Below, one piece after another: positions 54,985 to 64,000 of a stretch of DNA of 64,000 nt. The stretch comes from Adiantum capillus-veneris (taxonomy: Eukaryota > Streptophyta > Polypodiopsida > Polypodiales > Pteridaceae). How positions within the stretch are numbered: the first letter of the stretch is position 1; each line of letters opens with the position of its first letter. Made by a program: the position numbers and the translations under genes. The notes beneath the pieces are model-generated. The model saw only the letters and a list, made by a program, of their open reading frames with translations. It ran no database searches and was not told where the DNA came from. The stretch spans positions 59,324,268 through 59,388,267 of the forward strand of contig CM043944.1 in assembly GCA_014529385.2 (NCBI GenBank), in the 5' to 3' direction.

Positions 54985-55393
54985 GAGGACACAATTAGTC
55001 CACAAAGGGAAGCAAGCCCAAAGCTTTGCAAAAAGCTTCGAGCTTCTCATGAGACAATGCCTTTGTGAAAATATCTTCAAGGTTGTCTTCTGTTGGCACA
55101 TAAGCCAAGCTGATCCCTCGTGTTGAGAATCTCTCCTAGACATAGTGATAATGCACCTCAATGCGCTTTGTGCAAGCATGAAAACTAGGGTTCCTCACAA
55201 TTGCCAATGCGCTCTGATTGGAATATGAATGTCAGTGTAGATGATGTTGGCAGTGTCCTGTCCAACCCCCTAAAGCATCTAAGCTATACACACTCAACTG
55301 TAGACTAAGTTGTGAAGACTACCCTGTACTCAACCTCACAACTAGAAGTGTCCATAGTAGGTTTCTTCTTGCTCAACCATAATATGCATGAAC
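54985..55393 (-). pseudogene. Copia-E RNase H C-terminus
   Basis: The minus strand reads TSSCEVEYRVVFTT, then CTKRIEVHYHYV, a stop, ISLAYVPTEDNLEDIFTKAL and ending LGLLPFVD. The domain is cut at 55393/55394 by Copia-F and carries several stops and a shift. Confidence 0.8.
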
Positions 55394-55614
55394 TGAAGTC
55401 GCGGAGCGGAGCGTGGGTCGACTCTCTCTCACACACACACACACACAGTGAGCTTACACAGTACAGTACGCAGAGAACTGTTAGAAGGGTTATCTCCCAA
55501 TACCTTAGTATTCACAAAGTATATGTGAGTATATACAAAGAGTTAGAGGTAAGTGAGTTAGGCGGGCGGCCGGCCATATCCGCATAAGAGGCCACTTGGG
55601 CTTTAATCCCAACA
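55394..55614 (-). repeat. Copia-F 3' LTR
   Basis: 221 bp; the minus strand begins TGTTGGGATTAAAGCCC and ends CTCCGCGACTTCA. It contains a CA run. TGTTGGGATT is shared with the Copia-D LTR start. Confidence 0.93.
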
Positions 55615-55698
55615 ACCTCCCACTTAAAGTCCAATGTGGCACTTTAAGTAACTGTAAATCTATGAACATAAATGTACAAAGATTTACATGGCTGCCAT

Positions 55699-58600
55699 CT
55701 ATCCAATGCCCAATAACTCACGACAATGCACAAAGCCCTCTCCTGGAAGTCCCTTTGTGAGTAGATCAGCAGGATTGTCCTTGGTGTGGATCTTCAGCAG
55801 TTGTATCTGCTTGTCTTCAAGTACTTCCCTAATGAAGTGATATTTGACATCAATATGCTTAGTCTTCGAATGGAACACTGGATTCTTTGCCAATTGTATA
55901 GCACTTTGACTATCACAATATAACTCTGGCATATCTACTTTGATTCCCAAGTCTGCAACCAATCTACCAAGCCAAATAGCTTCTTTTCATGCCTCATTTG
56001 CTGCAACATACTCAGCTTCTGTAGTAGACTGCGTAACACAATCTTGTAGTCGAGATCGCCATGATATGGCACCTCCAGCCAATGTAAAGACATAGCCTGA
56101 TGTAGATCTCCTCTTATCCAAGTCTCCTGCATAATTTGAGTCAGTGTATCCTCTGACACTCAAATCCTGACTACCATAGCATATGCGCATACTCTTTGTA
56201 TGTTTTAAGTATCTCATGATACCTTTCACTGCCTCCCAATGTTTCTTGCCGAGATTTGACATATATCTGCTAACCACTCCCACTGCAAATGCAATATCCG
56301 GACGTGTAGCAATCATTGCATACATCAAACTACCCACTGCAGACGCATATGGAATCTTATCCATTTCAGCCTTTTCTTCCTCAGACACAGGACAATCTTG
56401 TTTGCTAAGTTTCACATATGGTGGCAATGGAACACTCAATGCCTTTCCCTTCTCCATATTGAAACGTTGCAAAACCTTGTCAATATACTCTGTTTGAGAT
56501 AACCAAATCAACTTCTTTGATCTGTCTCTCTCAATGCGCATACCAAGTATATGACTTGCCTCACCCATGTCTTTCATGTCAAACGATTTTGCCATCTTTG
56601 ACTTCAAATCTGAAATTTCTTCCAAGTGTTTGCCAGCAATCAACATGTCATCCACATACAAAATAAGGATCAGCCAACTGCCATCCTTAGCCTTCTTTGT
56701 ATATAGACACTGATCGAACTCACTACGTTTGTAGCCTTGAGAAAGCATAAACTGGTGGAACTTATGGTACCATGCCCTCGGTGATTGTTTTAAGCCATAA
56801 AGACTCTTTAACAACTGGCATACCAAATGTTCCATGCCTTTCTCAACAAACCCTTCTGGCTGCTGCATGTAAATTTCCACATCTAAATCACCATGCAAGA
56901 ACGCTGTCTTGACATCCATTTGGTGCAACACCAAATCCAATATAGCAACCAATGCAAGAAAGCATCTCAATGTAGTCATCTTGACCACTGGAGAGAAGAC
57001 TTCATCAAAGTCAATGCCTTGTTCTTGCTTAAAGCCCTTGGCAACAAGCCTTGCTTTGTACTTTGGCTGACTATCATGAGCGGTGATCTTATACCTGTAA
57101 ACCCATTTACAAGGTAGAGCCTTTTTGCCCTGTGGTAATTTAACCAACTTCCATGTCTGGTTTTTATGCAGAGCTGTCATCTCTGACTGCATGGCCAACT
57201 GCCATTTTTTCGAGTCAACCATTTGTAATGCTTCCTTGTAACAAGATGGTTCTCCGCAATCTGTGAGCATGACATAATTTAGAGATGGCACATAACGATC
57301 AGGTGGTTTGGAGACACGCTCAGAACGTCTCACCACAACTGATTCTGCCTCTCTAGCCACTATAGGTTGTTCCTGAGCCTGACCATGCTGTCTTGATGTG
57401 CTAGCACTAGGTCCATCTTCCCTGAAGACAACTCTTCTGATCTCCTCTGTCTTCTCTGGCTTAGCGTGAAACTTGGCTTCATTGAAATGCACATCATTGC
57501 TACGAATAAGCTTTCTGGACTCAGGATCCCAAAGCCGGTAACCCATCTCGCCCGATTCTCCGTAGCCAAGAAATATACACTTCTTGCTCTTTGGTTCTAA
57601 CTTATTTCTGAACTCCTTAGGAATATGGCTATAAGCTTCACAACCAAAGACTCTGAGATGCTTATACGAAGGTGCCTTGCCTGTCCATAGCATCTCGGCC
57701 ACTGCACTCTTATCCAGAACCCTACTAGGAGACCTGTTGATCAAATGGACTGTTGTAGCCACTGCTTCCGCCCAAAATCCATCAGGCAACTCAGCATTTG
57801 ACAACATGCTTCTGACCTTCTCTTGTATGGTCCTATTCATACGTTCTGCAACCCCATTCTGTGAAGGATTATATGGTGCAGTAAGTTCCTGCTTAATCCC
57901 TTTTGCTTCACAAAAGTCTTGAAAAGCTTTGGAAACGTACTCTCCACCATTGTCAGTTCTCAAGCACTTCAGCTTCTGACCACTCTGATTCTCCACCAGC
58001 TGCAAGAATGTCTTAAAGACCTTGAGCACCTCATCCTTGTGCTTCAAGAAGTAAACCCATACTTTGCGAGAATAGTCATCTATGAATGTACAAAAGTACG
58101 CTGCTCCCCCTAGTGACAAACTAGGCATTGGTCCGCATAGATCACTGTGTACAAGAGCTAACCGTTCGTCCCTACGATTCCTCTTTGATCTGTGCGGTTC
58201 CTGTGTTTGCTTACCATAAACACAATGCTCACAAAACTCAAAATCTTGAAATGAAAAGCCAGGAAAATAACCATAATGAGAAAGTATTTCCATTCCTCTT
58301 TTTGACATATGTCCCAACCTACGATGCCACAGTGACACACTTGGCTGCTCAATCACATTAATTACATGGTTTTTAACCTCTGAAACATGTAAAGTGTACA
58401 GAGTTCCTGACTTGCTGCCATGTGCTACAGTCATCGAAGCTTTGGAGATCTTCCAAGCGTTGTTCCCAAAAACTGTCACATAACCCGCATCATCCAACTT
58501 CCCTGTACTAATCAAGCTCTTTCGGATTGCTGGAACATGTCTGACATTCTTGAGCCATAAAGAAGAGCCATTCTGAAACTTCAACTGCACATCTCCCACT

Positions 58601-59664
58601 CCAAGTATGTCACAAACCTGCTCATTGCCAAGTCTGACATAATCTTTAGTAGCCACATATGATGTAAACCACTCTTTGTGCGGAGAAACATGTAAAGATG
58701 CCCCTGAGTCGATAATCCAATCACTCATAGCATGTCCATCCTCTGCAGTCAAGAAAACAGAATCAAGATTGCTTGTAAGGAAGATGTCACCAGCTGCTAT
58801 ACCAGAATCACTGTCTGGACCAGATCCTGTGACATTCACCTCTTCAATCTTCACTGAACTCTTCTTTTTATCTTGCTCAGAACTCTTTGTTTTTCCTTTT
58901 TCTTGTTTCCACTTCGTACAGTCTCGCTTCATGTGACCCTTCTTGCCACAATGGTAGCATTCTATGTCATCCTTTGACTTCAAATCACAAGACTTACTTC
59001 AGTTTTGTGCCTTCTTACCCTTCTTCTCTTTAAATTGTTGTCTCCCTCGAACGACCAAAGCACTATTGCCTTTGCCTTTGTCAATGTTCTTCCTGTTCAC
59101 TTCCTCTGTGAGCAAGCTGCCTAGTACATTGGCACTTGTAAGACCTTCTGGTGCGACAGAATTACTTAACGCTGTACGAAAAGTATCCCAACTGTCTGGC
59201 AAAGTGATTAAGAGAAACATAGCCTTCACTGAATTTGGAAAGACTATCTCCTGTGCTGTTAACTGGCTGAAAATTGTGTGAAATTCATTCAGATGATTTG
59301 ACATGACTGTCCGTTCCTTCATCTTCAAATCCACCAATTTCTTGAGCCACTAAATCTGAGAAGCAGCACTTTGTTTCTCGTACATACCACATAGCTTTTG
59401 CCATACGCCATACACTGTAGTCTCTTCTGCTACGTTGAAGTAAACATTTTCTGCCAATGTCAGCATGATTGTGGAACAAGCTAACTCGTCAAGCTCTTCC
59501 CACTCATCTTCAGCCATACCTTCTGGTCTCTCCCCTTTGAGCTTCAGTGGCTTCACTTGTTTTTTCTGCACCAAAACCTGCCAAATCTGCTTCTTCCAGA
59601 ATGGAAAGTTTGTGCCATCCAGCTTCTTTATGTTGTAAAAAGTCTCACTTTGAGAAGATGCCAT
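55699..59664 (-). pseudogene. Copia-F gag-pol (three premature stops)
   Basis: Start ATG at 59664 (ATGGCATCTTCTC). A single frame of about 1320 codons: gag (TFYNIKKLDGTNFPFWKKQI, FLLITLPDSWDTF), a 998-codon open part (58983-55987) with knuckle CYHCGKKGHMKRDC, protease WIIDSGASLHV with intact DSG, GAG-pre-integrase LWHRRLGHMSKRGM, integrase (LVHSDLCGPM, RTDNGGEYVS, GVAERMNRTIQE, all three catalytic acids kept), RT with ILYVDDMLIAGK, and RNase H to DNPADLLTKG. Stops: TAG at 59352, TGA at 59001, TGA at 55989. No frameshift. The best preserved copia here and a reference for the broken Copia-C and Copia-D. Confidence 0.95.
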
Positions 59665-60716
59665 ATCTGCCAAACTGCTTACTCCTGAGAAAAATCCGGC
59701 AGAGTTTCCCTTGTAAACTGGCCTCTGTACACAGTAAACAAGCTGTAATCAACAAGCTGAACACCTCTCCTCAGGAACTGTCAGTATTTTGAAAATTTTT
59801 GACAGAGTCTCCCCTGTAAACTGAGCTCTGGGAACCAAAAGATAGCTCAAAAAATAATCATAAATAGCTGACCAGTGACAAATCTAAAAAATCTCTGTAA
59901 TATGTTGTCCTGTAAGCATACACTGTCTCCTCTCTGGGCGATGACAGAACCTGTATCTGTCTCAAGACTGAACCCTGAACAATGCCTCAACGACCTGACG
60001 CATAAGATGCAATCCAGTGTCTACACAAAGTCATACATCCTAAGGGATAAAAGTCGCCGAAGAGGATGCGTGTAGAGGGGAACTCCAGCAACCTAATCCA
60101 CCTCACACTGGGTAACCCAGCCCCCAGTGCTTGGCTTCAAAAAACCTCACACACGACCCTCTCAGATGGCTTAGCAAACTGTCCAGAACTAGCATACATC
60201 CTATAATAGACCAATCACTGTCCTATGACCGCTGCGGCGGTTTGTCTACTAGCGTGACTCACAACTAGCAGACCCACAATCACAGTACATCAATCTGCAA
60301 TACATGCCAGTGGTGTCAAGCCGTCGTATGGCCACACCTCCCCTGGAACCTGGCAAGTACAAGAAGTAACAATGCAGACTGTAATATATATATCTGATGA
60401 TATATATGTGTACCTGGTCTATAGATGATGCTCTGAAGACTAATGAGTGATGTATGTCGATGCCGATATTGATGGCGGCCACCTCCTACTTGCCAATCTA
60501 CACAAGACGGATTTCTTTGCGGCTGAAATCTATCTTCTACTGTAGTGCTCAGAACGAAATTCTGAGGGCATAAATGGCTTCGAAAGGGGGGTAAAACCTC
60601 AGGTCACCTATTGGAAACGCTCCCGAAACGCCGAGTGTGAATTTTCGAACTCCGGATCCAGAATCTGCCGGAAAAGTGTGCGCGCGCGCGATTGTGCAAA
60701 ACCGCACTGAACCAAG
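59665..60716 (-). other. Copia-F leader
   Basis: About 1 kb untranslated between PBS and gag on the minus strand. It shares segments with the leaders of Copia-A, Copia-C and Copia-D (for example CCTCACACTGGGTAACCCAG near 60101). Contains a GC run near 60681. Confidence 0.75.
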
Positions 60717-60730
60717 GCTCTGATACCAAT
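60717..60730 (-). other. Copia-F primer binding site
   Basis: Minus-strand TTGGTATCAGAGCC immediately after the LTR; initiator-Met type. Confidence 0.85.
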
Positions 60731-60949
60731 TGAAGTCGCGGAGCGGAGCGTGGGTCGACTCTCTCACACACACACACACACAGTGAGCTTACACAGTACA
60801 ATACGCAGAGAACTGTTAGAAGGGTTATCTCCCAATTCCTTAGTATTCACAAAGTATATGTGAGTATATACAAAGAGTTAGAGGTAAGTGAGTTAGGCGG
60901 GCGGCCGGCCATATCCGCATAAGAGGCCACTTGGGCTTTAATCCCATTA
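60731..60949 (-). repeat. Copia-F 5' LTR
   Basis: 219 bp, almost identical to the 3' LTR. The outer end reads TAATGGGATT on the minus strand instead of TGTTGGGATT, a change confined to the tip. Confidence 0.93.
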
Positions 60950-60954
60950 TGAAC

Positions 60955-61190
60955 TGCCAAGCATGAAACAAAAACCATTCGTGGACACTCACGTGTCAAA
61001 ACGAGTAGCCCAATCAAAGTCTAAAAAAGTATGTAAATATGGCGGCAATGATCCCCCCTTGGCACGAAACAACCCAAGATCTAATTTGCCACTCAAGTAT
61101 CAAAAGATACACTTGACATCCTGCCAATGCTTAGACCCTAGGCTATGAAATAATTTGTTGACTTGTGAGATTACAAACTGAATATCCGGC
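60955..61190 (-). pseudogene. Copia-E RT end and RNase H start
   Basis: The minus strand reads RPDIQFVISQVNKLFHSLGS, KHWQDVKCIF, and NGFCFMLG, the RT/RNase H boundary of copia elements (TRPDI, HW.A.KRILRYL, G.C.....). It is interrupted by stops. Confidence 0.8.
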
Positions 61191-61445
61191 CTTATGTGGA
61201 TGATTTGTTGATCACTGGTCCCAATGAGGCACATATTGCTGAATTTAAGGCTGACTTGAATGCTACTTTCAAGATGAAATATTTGGGGCTATTGCATCAT
61301 TACTTGGGCATACAATTTAAGTAGTGTGATTTGGGGCTATTGCATCATTACTTGGGCATACAGCTTAAGTAGTGTGATGGTGGTATTGCCTTGTGTCAGA
61401 CAAGTTACATAGAGACATTGCTATGTAAGTTTGAAATTGAGTCTT
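61191..61445 (+). pseudogene. Inverted copia RT patch inside Copia-E
   Basis: On the plus strand, opposite to Copia-E, an open reading gives YVDDLLITGPNEAHIAEFKA, KYLGLLHHYLGIQFK, a stop, a repeat of LGLLHHYLGIQLK, then GGIALCQTSYIETLLCKFEI. This is the RT palm region of a copia element. A 48-bp tandem duplication (ATTTGGGGCTATTG at 61281 and 61329) lies inside. It replaces roughly the part of minus-strand RT that should lie between 61190 and 61430. Confidence 0.85.
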
Positions 61446-62383
61446 CATGATGTTGGTGACCCTGTCAATGTCACTCTTTACCAAAGTGATATTGGATGCC
61501 TTATTTATGTATGTAATACATAGAACAATGATGATAAGTACATCACCGTCACACTTCACATACAAAGTGCTTACGAAATGCCGTTTGATCAAATGAGTGT
61601 CAGTTTTCTCATACCCAGCACAAGGAGACTGCTTCAACCCATACAAAGATTTCTTACATTTGCACACTTTATCCTTTTGTCCTTTCTTGAAAAAATTGTG
61701 AGGTTGCATTACATAAACTTCCTCAAATATGTCACCATTCAAGAAAGCAGTAACAATGCCTGATTGATGCACATCCCAACCAAAATGATTACCAATACAA
61801 ATAGAAAATGCACAGTAGTCATATGATAAGTGGGAGAAAAGGTCTCTTCATAATTTATGCCTTTATGGTGTGCATATACTTTGCAACAAGTCAAGCTTTA
61901 TATCAATCAATTTTGCCATCCGGCTTATGCTTCAACTTGTAAACCCACTTTGTACCAATGGCCTTTTTTCCAGGAGGCAAATCACATAAAGGCCATGTGT
62001 CATTTTTTATAAGTGCATTATATTCTGATTGCATGGCAGCCATCCAATTTTCATCATTTTGTGCTTCATCAAAAGATAGAGGTTCCTCCACATAACATTA
62101 ACTAGAAACAACCAAAGCATAGCAATCTGATGCATAAGATGGATGGCAAGAACTTGAACGAGTACGACAAGACAAAAGTATATCCAATTTGCTATCATGC
62201 AAAGTATGCCTCAGCCATTTTGGTATACCTCTAGCCTGCTCATTCTTAGCCTCTTCCTCATCAAGTACATCATGTACATCTGCATCAGAAATTGGCTGAT
62301 CTGTAACATTTTAAGAAACCCCCATATGTTGTACATTTGCCTCATTGGAATTTACATCCAAACTTCTATCACTAAAAAGAGGT
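61400..62383 (-). pseudogene. Copia-E reverse transcriptase N-terminal part and linker
   Basis: The minus strand reads NWMAAMQSEYNALIKNDTWP, GTKWVYKLKHKPDGKID, then TAFLNGDIFEEVYVMQPHNF, KKSLYGLKQSPCAGYEK and VKCDGDVLIIIVL. These are ordered copia RT motifs. 62096-62383 is the degraded linker between integrase and RT (DADVHDVLDEEEAKNEQARG). Several shifts and stops. Confidence 0.85.
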
Positions 62384-63123
62384 TGTCATAAAATCTAATA
62401 TCTAACCAACCCAAATGATTTTCTCATATTAAACTGATCATTTAATGTGGGATAATAAACAGGAACAAGGGTTAGAATATAGACATGTGCTTACGGATCT
62501 ATCTCAACACATGGCCAATGGTAAAGGGGTCCAAATGAGAGATGGTCTGTCAAAGAGCAATGCAACCTAATGGAGCTTAAAAGACCTTAGGGTTAGCTTC
62601 ATTAAAGACCTCCAAAAGTTAGTGTTAAAAAGTCCTTTGACCTTACGTAAGCTAGGGCTAGCCTCGAGGTGGGAATCGTACCTAAGCATGAGGTGCTAAG
62701 ACACTTAAAGTGAATGTGGGGACCTTGCCCAAAGCTTGAGGTGATTTTTATGCTTAAATGATTGAGGTTTTTGAAATGTTAAATTCGAAGATAAGTTCTC
62801 AAGAGGCATGAACGTCCATGCTTGATTGAATAATTCCTTAAAGTATTCCATTCAACCAAATGACTTAATAAGCATAAAAGACACATGCTTGCTTGATTGA
62901 ATAAGTCCTTGAAGTATTCTATTCAATCAGATGACTTAATAAGCATAAAAGACACATGTTCAAATGATCCTCCACATGTGGCCCTCATGATGTGTTTGAA
63001 TGCTAATGGTTAGGTTTCAAAGGGGTCCAATGAGAATTCAGATATATATATAAATAAATAATTAAGTTCTTTCTCTCAAAAGAGAAAAAAGAGGACACAT
63101 GTCCAAAAAAAATAATAAAATAA

Positions 63124-63174
<51 letters not shown>

Positions 63175-63180
63175 TACTCT

Positions 63181-63213
<33 letters not shown>

Positions 63214-63902
63214 TCTCTCATTGTGTGGATTGCAAAATGCAAGAGCTCCATCTCCTTCTCCAAGTTTGTTGAGAAGTGGAGAGCCTACACCAACACTCTT
63301 GGCTATGGAATACAAATCCGACCAAGATCCATGCTTCAATGCTTAAGATTGCCATCTTCTTCATCTTCATTACTATGCTATTATGCTATGCTAAGCAAGA
63401 AGAGTGATGATAAGTGAGGAACTATTTCTTTCTCGTATGGAATGTTTCTTCTTTCTCTTCCCTACCCTCATTCCCCGCTAGCTCTCTCCACCTTCAAAGG
63501 TGTTTGAGGCCTTGGAACTGAGGCTTGGGATAGTTAATTCTTTTTGCAAAGTTTATGTTAAGCTCGTGATGCATGAAGCTTTCCATCTTCATAGCATCAC
63601 CAAGGTCACAAAGAACACAAAGATTGTATCGTAACAAAGTCTTTCTTGATGGGAGAATCTATAATACAAACGCCTTTTGGAGGGGGGACCGGCTCCAAGT
63701 AAATCCGGTCCTCATCTATTGTCATGTTCTATTCAGTCTCTTGCAAAAGTATTGTTCATTCCAAGTTAATTAAGTACTATGTTTATGTTGCTACCATCAA
63801 TTAATTTCACCCTTCAAGTTCTCAAAGTAATCTCACAAAAAATGCTCACTCTAATTCTCTTAATTCCGCTATTCTCAAAGTTCATAGGCCATTTCCATTA
63901 CA
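62384..63902 (+). repeat. Solo LTR of the Gypsy-1 family in Copia-E
   Basis: 1519 bp from TGTCATAAAATC to TTTCCATTACA, matching the Gypsy-1 LTR at both ends. Target duplication GAGGT (62379-62383) and GAGGC (63903-63907), one mismatch. No internal region remains. It contains GA at 63127-63169 and CA at 63183-63211. It has a single copy of the 100-bp unit, which is tandem in Gypsy-1. Confidence 0.88.
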
Positions 63903-64000
63903 GAGGCAACGAACTATCATAAATGTCCTATGAGCTTAAATTACTGTCTCTAGTACATGACAACGAGGGCTCAATAAAATCTTCCACAAACACGATATCC
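63903..64000 (-). pseudogene. Copia-E pol continuation to window edge
   Basis: The minus strand reads DIVFVEDFIEPSLSCTRDSN and leads into the linker at 62383 when the solo LTR is removed. R.DV.F.E is the usual start of the copia integrase-RT linker. Confidence 0.7.

Larger units (their letters stand above)
55394..60949 (-). mobile_element. Copia-F: young, nearly intact Ty1/copia element
   Basis: Two LTRs (55394-55614 and 60731-60949) differ only by a few substitutions and dinucleotide number. The TSD TGAAC lies at 55389-55393 and 60950-60954. On the minus strand, PBS TTGGTATCAGAGCC follows the 5' LTR, and PPT AAGTGGGAGGT precedes the 3' LTR. gag-pol is one frame with only three stops. It is inserted into the Copia-E RNase H. 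Confidence 0.95.
54696..64000 (-). mobile_element. Copia-E: minus-strand Ty1/copia relic, twice interrupted
   Basis: The 3' LTR is 54696-54917. RNase H is 54985-55393, continuing at 60955 after Copia-F. RT is 61365-62095 (minus strand), linker 62096-62383. A solo LTR sits at 62384-63902 and the element goes on from 63908 to the window end. Joining across both inserts restores reading (FCFMLGSS into WLSKKKPTMDTSSCEVEY; SSLP into LFSDRS). Same family as Copia-B. Confidence 0.82.

Overview
The window is nuclear DNA of a land plant. No bacterial-style operons occur. Almost everything is Ty1/copia and Ty3/gypsy retrotransposon sequence with plant PBS types, long AC/AG microsatellites, and decayed PLS-type pentatricopeptide (PPR) sequence with MYAKCG-like signatures. 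Abundant PPR relics plus deep LTR-element nesting would fit a large-genome seed-free plant such as a fern. That placement is inference. I see no convincingly intact host gene.

Layout. 1-2763: relics of two minus-strand copia elements (Copia-A, Copia-B) around a PPR relic. 2764-29945: a chromovirus-like gypsy element (Gypsy-1) inserted in the RNase H region of Copia-B. Its 5' LTR is split by Copia-C (3359-8431, TSD TTGAG). Its 3' internal end is split by Copia-D (5' LTR at 13225). Copia-D is split by Gypsy-2, a Tat-like element with a 1708-codon open gag-pol (21583-26709). The Gypsy-2/Copia-D border is present twice (18596-20467 and 26866-28744), best explained by a tandem duplication followed by LTR-LTR recombination. 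29946-33360: partial minus-strand gypsy sequence (LTR, PBS, long AT-rich leader) and a gypsy RNase H fragment.

33.4-53.0 kb is the least ordinary part. It holds PPR relics, two dispersed FCP1/NIF-like (HAD phosphatase family) relics, several tandem arrays, a TIR element with TTAA ends, and two ~2-kb direct repeats (41.46-44.90 kb and 49.49-51.50 kb). Between those repeats lies a broken reading path. It starts with a histone H3-like fold (closer to CENH3 in loop 1), runs through a charged helix into a C48/Ulp1-like protease, and is followed on the same strand by an FCP1-like domain. An unrecognised ORF is transcribed divergently across a 93-bp GA tract. I know of no described plant gene or element with this H3-like/C48/FCP1-like order; it is the main candidate for something new. 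All copies here are inactivated.

54.7-64.0 kb: a minus-strand copia relic (Copia-E) interrupted by a very young copia (Copia-F, 55394-60949, TSD TGAAC, only three stop codons in gag-pol) and by a solo LTR of the Gypsy-1 family (62384-63902). The Copia-E RT also contains an inverted patch of RT sequence.

Insertion order where readable: Copia-B, then Gypsy-1, then Copia-C and Copia-D, then Gypsy-2 inside Copia-D; separately Copia-E, then the Gypsy-1-family LTR and Copia-F.
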